This document shows positions 49,189 through 58,000 of a DNA stretch of 64,000 nucleotides, piece after piece. A model generated the notes under the pieces. That model searched no databases. It saw only the letters and a list, made by a program, of their open reading frames with translations, and was not told the origin of the DNA. Both the position numbers and the translations under genes were made by a program. How positions within the stretch are numbered: position 1 is the stretch's first letter; every line of letters starts with the position of its first letter. This DNA is from Parabacteroides sp900760525. GTDB taxonomy: Bacteria; Bacteroidota; Bacteroidia; Bacteroidales; Tannerellaceae. The stretch is from contig NZ_CP187555.1 in NCBI RefSeq assembly GCF_049860805.1, forward strand, positions 1,984,001 through 2,048,000, in the 5' to 3' direction.

Positions 49189-50070
49189 ATGAAACGTATA
49201 TTTTTAACGGTAGCGCTCGCAATGGGAAGCTTTGCCGGCTATAGCCAAGCAGATGATAAAGGCTATGAAGAGGGGAAATGGGTATTGAAAGGTATCACAG
49301 GTATAAATATGTCACAAACAGCCGTCAGCAACTGGTCGGCCGGTGGCGAAAACTCCTTTGCCGGCAACGCCTACCTGAACAGTTCGCTCACGCACAAAAG
49401 TGGGAACTGGCTTTGGATCAGCAACCTCGGACTGGACTACGGATTGACGAAAACCAAATCGCAGGGCGTACAGAAAACATCCGACAAGATCGCTTTCTCC
49501 ACCCAGTTAGGCTACCAGGCAAGCGAAAAATGGTACTACACGGCGATGGCCGACCTCAACACCCAGTTCTATAAGGGTTATAATTACCCCGACAAATCGC
49601 ATTATATCTCCAAATTCTTCGCGCCCGCCTATTCCAACATCTCCTTAGGTATGGATTTCCGCCCGAAAAGCAATTATTCCCTCTACCTCTCCCCGATTGC
49701 CGGAAAGCTGACATTTGTGGAAGACGACTATTTGTCCAATGAGGGCGCCTTCGGTGTCGATCCCGGCGACCGTTTCCGGGCGGAGATCGGAGCATACCTA
49801 AAGGCAAAAGCTGAGCAAAAGATCATGGAGAACGTGAACCTGATCACGAGCGTGGACTTTTTCACCCCCTACGACAAGCAGTTCGGCAATGTGGACGTGA
49901 ACTGGGATGTCCTGATCAACATGAAGATTAACAAATACCTCAGTGCGACGCTCAACACCACACTCAAATACGATAACGACGTGAAAACCTTCAACGATGA
50001 AGGAGAAAAACACGGCGCCAAAGTTCAGTTCAAAGAGGTTTTAGGTATCGGCGTAGCTTACAATTTCTGA
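49189..50070 (+). CDS. DUF3078 outer-membrane beta-barrel protein
   Basis: A 293-residue exported protein with signal MKRIFLTVALAMGSFAGYSQA. The segment WVLKGITGINMSQTAVSNWSAGGENSFAGNAYLN is the hallmark of DUF3078, a family of Bacteroidetes outer-membrane barrels. Alternating polar/hydrophobic strands with aromatic ends run through the rest, closing with the terminal aromatic in GVAYNF. The function of the family is unknown. Confidence 0.88.
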   Translation: MKRIFLTVALAMGSFAGYSQADDKGYEEGKWVLKGITGINMSQTAVSNWSAGGENSFAGNAYLNSSLTHKSGNWLWISNLGLDYGLTKTKSQGVQKTSDKIAFSTQLGYQASEKWYYTAMADLNTQFYKGYNYPDKSHYISKFFAPAYSNISLGMDFRPKSNYSLYLSPIAGKLTFVEDDYLSNEGAFGVDPGDRFRAEIGAYLKAKAEQKIMENVNLITSVDFFTPYDKQFGNVDVNWDVLINMKINKYLSATLNTTLKYDNDVKTFNDEGEKHGAKVQFKEVLGIGVAYNF

Positions 50071-50120
50071 TAAAAAGCAGGTAGTTGCTTCTCTTTTTTC
50101 AAAAAAACCCGCCGCAATCC

Positions 50121-50150
50121 GTTGCAGTATTCAAAGAAAGGAGTAAATTT
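50121..50150 (+). promoter_or_regulatory. Promoter of pheS
   Basis: TTG (50121-50123), 19 bases, then TAAATTTG (50143-50150), 27 bases before the start codon. Confidence 0.65.
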
Positions 50151-50177
50151 GCACGTTGAAAATAAAAATGATTAGAA

Positions 50178-51197
50178 ATGATCAATAAGATTAACGCTCT
50201 GCTTAAGGAAGTAGAGAACTTGAAAGCGGCAAACGCTGAAGAACTGGAAGCTTTACGCATTAAATACCTCAGCAAAAAGGGTGAAATATCCTTGCTGATG
50301 AACGATTTCCGCAATGTAGCGGCAGATCAGAAGCGTGAAGTCGGCCAGCACCTCAACAAACTGAAAGAGGCAACCCAAAATAGAATAAACGAGCTGAAAG
50401 CCAGCTTCGAGAATGTACAGACGACGAACGATGATATCGACCTCACTCGTACAGCCTATCCTATCGAACTGGGTACCCGCCATCCGCTTTCACTCGTAAA
50501 GAAAGAAATCTGCGACATTTTCGGACGTCTGGGATTCAGTATTGCTGAAGGACCGGAAATCGAAGACGATTGGCATGTGTTCTCTTCTCTGAACTTTGCA
50601 GAAGACCACCCTGCCCGCGATATGCAGGATACTTTCTTTATCCAACATAATCCGGACGTATTGCTTCGTACACATACTTCTTCCGTACAGACACGTGTCA
50701 TGGAGAACCAGGAACCTCCTATCCGTATCATCTGTCCCGGACGTGTATATCGTAATGAAGCGATCTCCTATCGCGCACACTGTTTCTTCCATCAGGTAGA
50801 AGCCTTGTATGTGGACAAAAACGTTTCTTTCGCCGACCTGAAACAGGCATTACTGTTCTTCGCCAAAGAAATGTTCAGCGCAGATACGAAAATCCGCTTG
50901 CGCCCATCTTATTTCCCGTTCACCGAACCTTCTGCCGAAATGGATATTTCTTGTAATATCTGCGGAGGAAAAGGTTGCCCGTTCTGTAAAGGAACCGGTT
51001 GGGTGGAAATCCTCGGTTGCGGTATGGTAGACCCGAATGTACTTGAAAACTGCGGTATCGACAGCAAAGTGTATTCCGGTTATGCCTTAGGAATGGGTAT
51101 CGAGCGTATAACAAACCTGAAATACCAAGTAAAAGACTTACGCATGTTCTCCGAAAACGATGTTCGTTTCCTGAGACAGTTTGAGTCAGCCAATTAA
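50178..51197 (+). CDS. pheS: Phenylalanine--tRNA ligase alpha subunit
   Basis: A 339-residue class II synthetase subunit. The N-terminal coiled coil (about 1-85) is followed by the catalytic core with RHPLSLVKKEICDIFGRLGFSIAEGPEIEDDWHVFSSLNFAEDHPARDMQDTFF (motif 1 region), HTSSVQTRVM, CPGRVYRNEAISYRAHCFFHQVEALYVD (motif 2) and GLGMGIERI-like GYALGMGIERITNLKY (motif 3). It aminoacylates tRNA-Phe with PheT, which is not in the window. Confidence 0.98.
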   Translation: MINKINALLKEVENLKAANAEELEALRIKYLSKKGEISLLMNDFRNVAADQKREVGQHLNKLKEATQNRINELKASFENVQTTNDDIDLTRTAYPIELGTRHPLSLVKKEICDIFGRLGFSIAEGPEIEDDWHVFSSLNFAEDHPARDMQDTFFIQHNPDVLLRTHTSSVQTRVMENQEPPIRIICPGRVYRNEAISYRAHCFFHQVEALYVDKNVSFADLKQALLFFAKEMFSADTKIRLRPSYFPFTEPSAEMDISCNICGGKGCPFCKGTGWVEILGCGMVDPNVLENCGIDSKVYSGYALGMGIERITNLKYQVKDLRMFSENDVRFLRQFESAN

Positions 51198-51223
51198 GTT
51201 GAGAACCTAAATCATTTACCATC

Positions 51224-51252
51224 TTCCCCGGGTCCTTAACCAGCCCGGGGAA
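51224..51252 (+). terminator. GC-rich hairpin between pheS and crcB
   Basis: TTCCCCGGG and CCCGGGGAA form a perfect 9-bp stem with an 11-base loop, 26 bases after pheS. It is followed by A-rich rather than T-rich sequence on the plus strand, so termination is uncertain. Confidence 0.5.
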
Positions 51253-51276
51253 AAACACACTAAAAATGTAAATGGT

Positions 51277-51663
51277 ATGATAAAGGTTTTACTGCTTATA
51301 ACAGGGGGGGCAATCGGCACGGTATTCCGCTACGGAGTTTCCACGTGGGTACAGCGTTCGATGCTACACTCCTTCCCTTTCGGGATACTTTCAGTCAATG
51401 TGATCGGCTCTTTTCTGATCGGCTTCTGCTGGAGCATAGCCGAAAGTTGTAATTTCTCTGCGGGCGCAAGAGCTTTCCTCTTCACCGGACTGTTCGGCGG
51501 ATTTACCACATTCTCTTCGTTTGCACTGGATACGATGTCGCTGATGAAAACAGGCGAATATAAACTGGCACTCCTGAATCTTCTCGCCAGTAACGTGTTA
51601 GGATTGTTAGCCGTATTCTTAGGACTGCTTCTTGGTAAAAATGTTATGTCATTAATGAAATAA
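51277..51663 (+). CDS. crcB: Fluoride exporter CrcB/Fluc
   Basis: A 128-residue, four-helix inner-membrane channel. The family motifs GGAIGTVFRYGVSTW, FGILSVNVIGSFLIGF (the conserved Asn of the pore) and GLFGGFTTFSSFALDT (the Phe-box and TFS motif) are present. It exports fluoride as a dual-topology dimer. No fluoride riboswitch consensus is seen upstream. The nth gene follows after 3 bases. Confidence 0.96.
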   Translation: MIKVLLLITGGAIGTVFRYGVSTWVQRSMLHSFPFGILSVNVIGSFLIGFCWSIAESCNFSAGARAFLFTGLFGGFTTFSSFALDTMSLMKTGEYKLALLNLLASNVLGLLAVFLGLLLGKNVMSLMK

Positions 51664-51666
51664 GAT

Positions 51667-52311
51667 ATGCGTAAAGAGGAACGATATAAGGGTGTTTTGA
51701 ACTGGTTCAACAAAAATGTGCCGGTTGCCGAGACGGAGTTGCATTACGACAATCCGTATCAGTTGCTTATCGCCGTGATCCTGTCCGCCCAATGTACGGA
51801 CAAACGGGTGAATATGATCACTCCCGCCCTCTTTCGGGACTTCCCGACTCCCGAAGTCATGGCCGCCTCCACGCCAGAAGTGATTTTCGAATATATCCGG
51901 AGCGTCTCTTATCCCAACAACAAATCGAAACATTTAGTCGGCATGGCTAAGATGCTGATGTCTGATTTCGGCGGTGTCGTACCGTCCGATATCGACGAGT
52001 TGCAAAAGCTACCCGGCGTAGGCCGCAAGACGGCAAACGTCATAGCCTCGGTTGTTTACAACAAACCGGCAATGGCAGTCGACACGCATGTCTTCCGCGT
52101 TGCCAACCGCATCGGCTTGACAAACAACAGTAAAACTCCGTTGGAAACGGAAAAGGAACTGGTAAAGCACATCCCGGAAGAACAAATCCCGATCGCCCAT
52201 CACTGGCTGATCCTGCACGGACGTTACACCTGCATCGCCCGTAAGCCCAAATGTGAGGAATGCGGCCTCAAACCTTGGTGTAAATATTTCCTGAGCCCAA
52301 AGAAAACATAA
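51667..52311 (+). CDS. nth: Endonuclease III
   Basis: A 214-residue DNA glycosylase/AP lyase. The helix-hairpin-helix ends in LPGVGRKTANVIASVVY, with the catalytic Lys in that region and the Asp in VDTHVFRVANR. The [4Fe-4S] cluster ligands are Cys at C-x6-C-x2-C-x5-C in TCIARKPKCEECGLKPWC near the C-terminus. It removes oxidised pyrimidines in base-excision repair. It sits between crcB and a membrane-anchored unknown gene with gaps of 3 and 6 bases. Confidence 0.97.
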   Translation: MRKEERYKGVLNWFNKNVPVAETELHYDNPYQLLIAVILSAQCTDKRVNMITPALFRDFPTPEVMAASTPEVIFEYIRSVSYPNNKSKHLVGMAKMLMSDFGGVVPSDIDELQKLPGVGRKTANVIASVVYNKPAMAVDTHVFRVANRIGLTNNSKTPLETEKELVKHIPEEQIPIAHHWLILHGRYTCIARKPKCEECGLKPWCKYFLSPKKT

Positions 52312-52317
52312 CGCATA

Positions 52318-53217
52318 ATGAAAGCTGACAAGCGGGAAATAGTGACATTCGTTATAGCTGCTCTCGCTACGCTGGTGGCAGTCTGGTTCTTTTTAGGCAA
52401 AATGCAAAAAGAGAAAGAGACGGTGCGGACTGATCTATATACCTTGGTTGCCCCGGCATCGGAAGCGATCCTGAGCGTAAACCGTCCCGCCGCTTTCGCC
52501 AAATATATCTTATCACGAAAACCGGAACGGGACGCTTTCGCCTCGAAAATGCCGGATATCTACCTTTCCATCATTCAAAACAACCGAAATCTCCCGTGGC
52601 TGCTTCTCTCTTTCCATCCGCAGGGAGTCGTCCTCTACGCACAGGCAGGGAATAGCCTCGTCAGCCAGATAGAGAAGAACACGTTGCAGAAGACTTTCGG
52701 TTCGTTCGCCCCGCAGAAACAGAAGAGGGATGGCATCACCTTCACCTACTACCCGGATGCAGGAAACCGTTTTTTCGGTTATTATCAACACGGCGGCGTG
52801 TGGGTGGCGAGCTACAGCAAGAAGTTACTCGAAGAAGTAGCCCAGATCCAGCGGAACCGGCATAGCTATCTGCTTCCCGACCAGGACCGCCTGCGCAGGT
52901 CATTCGACAAGAACGCCCCGCTGAACCTGATGGTACAGGCGGACAGCCTCGACCTATATGTCGCCCTCCCCGATTCGACCGAATGGCGCATCCGTAACCG
53001 GTGGTTAGGCGCCGACCTCTTCATGAACGAAAACTACCTCTGTTATTTCGGCAACCTTCCCTACAACGCGACGACCGACAGTCTATATGCACCTTTAGGC
53101 GACACGCTGGCGCTGCGGCTGGAGCAAGCCTTCCCACAATTCGAAGTGTCCAACCAAACAACACAGGAGGAGGGTCGGGTGTTTTATACAGGATGTTTCA
53201 CACCTACAGATCAATAG
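52318..53217 (+). CDS. Hypothetical membrane-anchored protein
   Basis: I do not recognise this 299-residue protein. A single N-terminal membrane segment (EIVTFVIAALATLVAVWFFLG, about residues 7-27) without a lipobox or Ala-x-Ala site suggests an inner-membrane anchor with the rest periplasmic. The body looks beta-rich, with repeated segments such as LLLSFHPQGVVLYAQAG and YYQHGGVWVASYSKKLLEEVAQ, reminiscent of DUF3352-like folds, but this is a guess. It follows nth by 6 bases and may share its transcript. The tail holds a lone Cys in VFYTGCFTP. Confidence 0.6.
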   Translation: MKADKREIVTFVIAALATLVAVWFFLGKMQKEKETVRTDLYTLVAPASEAILSVNRPAAFAKYILSRKPERDAFASKMPDIYLSIIQNNRNLPWLLLSFHPQGVVLYAQAGNSLVSQIEKNTLQKTFGSFAPQKQKRDGITFTYYPDAGNRFFGYYQHGGVWVASYSKKLLEEVAQIQRNRHSYLLPDQDRLRRSFDKNAPLNLMVQADSLDLYVALPDSTEWRIRNRWLGADLFMNENYLCYFGNLPYNATTDSLYAPLGDTLALRLEQAFPQFEVSNQTTQEEGRVFYTGCFTPTDQ

Positions 53218-53466
53218 ATACCCCATCGTTTCCATAAAAAACGATCACCTTTGTCTCCACATTTGTAAAAACAACAGATATGACAGGAAGATGCAAGTTG
53301 ACTACTAATTATAGTCAACTGAAAAAGTAATCAAAATATAAAAAGAGGTTTTTATATCTGGGGCGGGGCAGCCGCATCAAAAGTTTCACTTTTTGGTAGG
53401 CACGAAATGCAAATTGCCCGCGCTCTCGGTATATAATTTACCCCTACGTTCTTATGTGATTAGTTC
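53218..53466. other. Convergent intergenic stretch with a short hairpin
   Basis: Between the convergent unknown gene and the CinA-type gene. GTTGACTA and TAGTCAAC (53297-53304 and 53312-53319) form a perfect 8-bp stem, possibly a terminator. No ORF is seen. Confidence 0.5.
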
Positions 53467-53931
53467 TTAAAGCATAGCAAGCAACATCTTCAACGCCGTA
53501 CCCGCCGCCAACCGGATATTCTCTTCACGCTCCGTTCCGAAATGGTAGCATTCAGATACCACCTTGTCTTTCAGGGCGGCAGCAATCCAGACGGTGCCGA
53601 CTGGTTTCCCGGGCGTACCGCCACCGGGACCGGCAATGCCGGAAGTCGCAACCGCACAGTCGCAGCCTAACACGCGGATTGCTCCCAATGCCATCTGCTC
53701 CACTACCGGACGGCTGACAGCGCCGTACTGCGCCAGGCTCTCTTCCGAAACACCCAAGACATGATGTTTCACTTCATTGCTATAAGAAACCACCCCCCCG
53801 CAAAAGTAGTCGGAACTGCCTGCCACACGCGTAATCAGATGGGCGATATATCCGCCGGTACAACTTTCAGCCGTTCCCATCATCAGATGACGGGAACGAA
53901 GCAACTCGCCTATTTCATTTTCAATATTCAT
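53467..53931 (-). CDS. CinA C-terminal domain protein, nicotinamide-nucleotide amidase
   Basis: A 154-residue stand-alone CinA_C (PncC-type) domain: TAESCTGGYIAHLITRVAGSSDYFCGGVVSYSNEVKHHVLGV with the active-site Ser, SRPVVEQMALGA and ATSGIAGPGGGTPGKPVGTVWIA. Members hydrolyse nicotinamide mononucleotide to nicotinate mononucleotide in NAD recycling. The gene follows tsaD by 3 bases on the same strand. Confidence 0.93.
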   Translation of the reverse strand: MNIENEIGELLRSRHLMMGTAESCTGGYIAHLITRVAGSSDYFCGGVVSYSNEVKHHVLGVSEESLAQYGAVSRPVVEQMALGAIRVLGCDCAVATSGIAGPGGGTPGKPVGTVWIAAALKDKVVSECYHFGTEREENIRLAAGTALKMLLAML

Positions 53932-53934
53932 AGT

Positions 53935-54963
53935 TCACGCTAACTTATTCAACACCCGAGAGAACGGAACGGCGTCCATCGGGCAGAACTGCTTGTCGAG
54001 ATATTTATAATAACCTGTTATGGCAACCATCGCCGCATTATCTGTCGTGAAAGAGAACTTCGGGATATGCACTTTCCAGCCGAAACGCTTCGCATGGTCA
54101 AGGAAAGCATCCCGCAGGCCGGAATTGGCCGATACGCCACCGGCAACAGCCACCTCCTTAATATCCAGGTCTTTTGCCGCCCGGCGCAACTTGTTCATCA
54201 GGATATCGATCACTGTCGCCTGCAAGGAAGCGCAAAGATCCTGCTTGTTCTTTTCGATAAAGTCGGGATCTTCCTGCAGCTTGTCGCGCAGGGTATAAAG
54301 GAAAGAGGTTTTCAGTCCGCTGAAACTATAGTCATAACCGGGGATATGCGGTTTGCTGAATGTAAAAGCCTTCGGATTCCCCTCGTTGGCAAGGCGGTTG
54401 ACGACAGGACCGCCGGGATAACCCAGCCCCATCACCTTCGCACATTTGTCGAACGCTTCACCGGCAGCGTCGTCAATCGTCTGCCCGATCACCTCCATAT
54501 CGTTATAAGCATTCACCTTGATGATCTGCGAATTTCCACCCGAAACCAGGAGGCAAAGGAACGGGAACGAAGGAGCATGATCATCTTCCGGCGTCTCTTT
54601 GATAAAATGAGCCAGCACATGTGCCTGCAAGTGGTTGATCTCGATCATCGGAATATCCAACGAAGCCGCCAACCCTTTGGCAAAGGATGTCCCGACCAGC
54701 AACGAACCCATCAAGCCCGGCCCCCGGGTAAAAGCAACGGCGCTTAATTCGGATTTATCGATTCCGGCACGCTTGATCGCCTCGGCAACCACCGGGATAA
54801 TGTTCTGTTGATGTGCGCGGGAAGCCAGTTCGGGAACAACACCGCCATAGGCTTCGTGAACAGCCTGACTGGCAATTACATTCGACAGCATCACGCCGTC
54901 ACGTATTACGGAGGAGGAAGTATCATCGCACGATGATTCGATTCCTAATATTGTCACACTCAT
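53935..54963 (-). CDS. tsaD: tRNA N6-adenosine threonylcarbamoyltransferase
   Basis: A 342-residue ASKHA-fold protein. It starts ILGIESSCDDTSSSVI, has the iron-binding INHLQAHVLAHF (His-x-x-x-His), the phosphate loops LLVSGGNSQIIKV and IDDAAGEAFDKCAK, and VAVAGGVSANSGLRDAF. It installs the t6A base at position 37 of ANN-reading tRNAs with TsaB, TsaC and TsaE. The start is divergent from tamB with a 59-base gap. Confidence 0.98.
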   Translation of the reverse strand: MSVTILGIESSCDDTSSSVIRDGVMLSNVIASQAVHEAYGGVVPELASRAHQQNIIPVVAEAIKRAGIDKSELSAVAFTRGPGLMGSLLVGTSFAKGLAASLDIPMIEINHLQAHVLAHFIKETPEDDHAPSFPFLCLLVSGGNSQIIKVNAYNDMEVIGQTIDDAAGEAFDKCAKVMGLGYPGGPVVNRLANEGNPKAFTFSKPHIPGYDYSFSGLKTSFLYTLRDKLQEDPDFIEKNKQDLCASLQATVIDILMNKLRRAAKDLDIKEVAVAGGVSANSGLRDAFLDHAKRFGWKVHIPKFSFTTDNAAMVAITGYYKYLDKQFCPMDAVPFSRVLNKLA

Positions 54964-55022
54964 ATCTTCGTTTCAATTTTTGTGCAAATTAACGAAATCT
55001 ATCGGGATATTGTTGTAGTTTT

Positions 55023-58000
55023 GTGCTTAAATATAGTAAAGATATCAAAGGACTTAAATACATAATCATCACCCTGCTCACCCTGTTCTGGATTTTCTAC
55101 GCAACTCCAGCCATCTTGTTGCGCATTCCCTATGTGCAGCACAAAGTGGCAAATACGGCAACGACAGAATTATCCGGGCGTCTGGGTGTACCCGTCCGGA
55201 TCGGGAATGTGGACATCGAGTGGTTCAACCGCCTGGTGCTGGAAAACCTGTATCTGGAAGATGAAAGCGGGACGGTGCTGTTCGACGCCAACCATGTGTC
55301 GGCAGGCTTCGAAATCCTGCCTTTGCTGAATGGCAGGATCGTGTTCTCGACAGTCCGCCTGTTCGGTTTCTCCGTCAACCTGAACAAAGAAACGCCGGCT
55401 GACAAACTGAACCTGCAATTCGTCATCGACGCTTTCGCCAGTAAAGACACGGTGAAAAAGCAATCCAATATCGACCTGCGTTTCAACTCGATCCTGATAC
55501 GGCGCGGTAATCTCCGTTACGATGTCAAAAATGCCGCCACAACCCCCGGAAAGTTTAATGCCAAGCATATCGACATCCGGAACATGAGCGCCAAGATCTC
55601 GATGAAGGCATTCAACAAGGACAGCCTCAATGCAAACATCAAGAAGATGAGTTTTGACGAGGCTTCGGGTTTCTCGCTCAACAAACTGTCGCTCAATATC
55701 GTCGCAAACAAGGATAGTGCGATCATTAACAACTTTGAAATCAAGCTGCCTGAAACAGATCTTAAAATAGACCGCGCCCATATCCATACCCAGGAAGCGG
55801 CCAGTATGTCCGATCTGTTGGATCATTCACCCGTCGAGCTGAATATCGCGCCTTCGCAGATTTGCCTGAAAGACCTTTCCGCTTTCGTCCCGGCGTTCCG
55901 CAACTTCTCGGAGACTATCGAACTTTCGGCCGAGGCATCGGGCTATATAAACAATATCGACCTGAAACGGCTGACACTGAAATACAGCGACAAGATGCTT
56001 TTCGTCGGCAAGATGGAGATGAAAGGGATCACACATCCGGAAGACGCTTATATCTTCGGGCAGGTCAACAAGCTATATATCACGACCGAGGGAATTTCAG
56101 GACTTGCTAACAACTTCAACGAACACCCGGTCAAACTGCCGGATGCGATCGTCAAGTTAGGGACGGTCAACTTTACCGGCGAGATATCCGGTTTCTTCGA
56201 CAACTTAGTGGCTTTCGGGAAATTCTCGTCGGCGATCGGTTCTGTCCAGACCGACCTGATATTCGGGAACGACAAGGAGAAGAACATCGCAGCCTACCTG
56301 AAAGGACACCTCTCGACCTCCACCCTGCATTTGAACGAACTTTTCCCGGACGGCAATCCCTATGGGACAGCTAAGTTGGACGTTACGCTGGACACGCATC
56401 GTCCGGTCAACGGATCGTTTTCGGGTAATGTCAAAGCAAATATAGACGAGTTCGAATACAAAGGCTACAAATACGAGAACATACTCCTGTCGGGGAACTT
56501 CAAGAAAAACGGTTTCAACGGCGTGCTGGACATCGACGATCCGAACGGAAAACTCTATGCCGAAGGATTATTCCTGCACGAGGGCAAAAACTCCATGTTC
56601 AACTTCACCTCGCGGCTGGAACATTTCCGACCCGACAGCCTTCATCTGACCAATAAATACGAAGCGCCGGATATATCCTGCTCGCTGAATGCCGACTTCA
56701 CGGGCAATAATATCGACAACCTGGAAGGAAGCATTACGCTTGACAGCCTCTCTTTTAAGACCGAGCCGGACAGCTTCTTCCTGAAAAAGTTCCAAGTGGA
56801 GGCAACAGGCCATTCGTTAGACCGCCATCTGACCATCACCTCCGACATCCTGAACGGCGAAGTGACGGGCGCTTACTCCTTCAACACCATCGTCCCCAGC
56901 CTTATGCAGACGCTAAAAGGATATATCCCCGCTCTGATCAACGTCACGCAGAAGAAACAGAAAGTGATGGAGAACAACTTTTCCCTCTTGCTGACCATCG
57001 AAAATACGGAAGCCATGTCCAACACTCTGAAATTGCCATTCACAATGCTGAACCAGGGACGCATCACAGGACATTACAACAACCAATACAACCGCTTCCG
57101 CCTCGAAGCCTACCTGCCTAAATTCAACATCGGCAAATCCATGTTCGAATCGGGCTACCTGACCTGCGACAATCCCGAAGACAAAGTCAATCTGCAACTC
57201 AAGGCGACCAACTACAATGCCAAAGGATTACGTAACTACGTGGATCTGAAAGCAGATGCAAAAGACAACCTGATAAAAACCAGGATCGGTTGGGCAAACA
57301 ACAAAGAACGCCTGTTCAAAGCGGACCTGTCCGCCTCCACCCTTTTCATTGAGGAAGAACAGGAAAAAGGCCCGGCCCGGCTACGCACCGAAATCTCTCT
57401 GAACGAAAGCCCGTTGATCCTGAACGATTCCATCTGGCACATCGCCCCGTCTACCATCACCCTTGCAGATGGCAAAATAGGTATACAGAACTTTTCCGTC
57501 TCCAACGGCACCGAATATCTCCATATGGAGGGGACGGTTTCGAAAGATCCGACCGACACGCTGTTGCTGGATCTGAAACAGGTCGAACTAAGCTACATCT
57601 TCGACATCCTGAATATCCCGGTTCTCCAGTTTGCAGGAAAAGCCACCGGGACGTTCAACATCACCGACCTGTATGGCAGCCGTATGCTGAACACCGACCT
57701 CGAAGTACAAAACTTCTCGTTCAACCAGGTGCAACTGGGGCGCCTCAACCTTTTTAGCGAATGGGACGACCAGCAAAAGGGTATTTTGATGTTAGGCAGT
57801 ATCTACAAAAACGACACGACCTGGACCGACGTGAGCGGCTATGTCTATCCGGTCGGCAAGAACGCAGGTCTTTCCCTTTTCTTCGGGGCGAACGACCTGA
57901 ACCTGGCTTTCCTGCATCCTTTTGTCGAGAATATCGCCAAAAACATGCAGGGGCGTGGCTTCGGAAATATCCACCTGCATGGACCGTTCAAGGCACTGAA

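Noticed and set aside
51198..51276. Fluoride riboswitch before crcB
   Set aside because: The GGNGAUGG-type conserved core of the crcB RNA motif is not present; only a GC-rich hairpin is seen.
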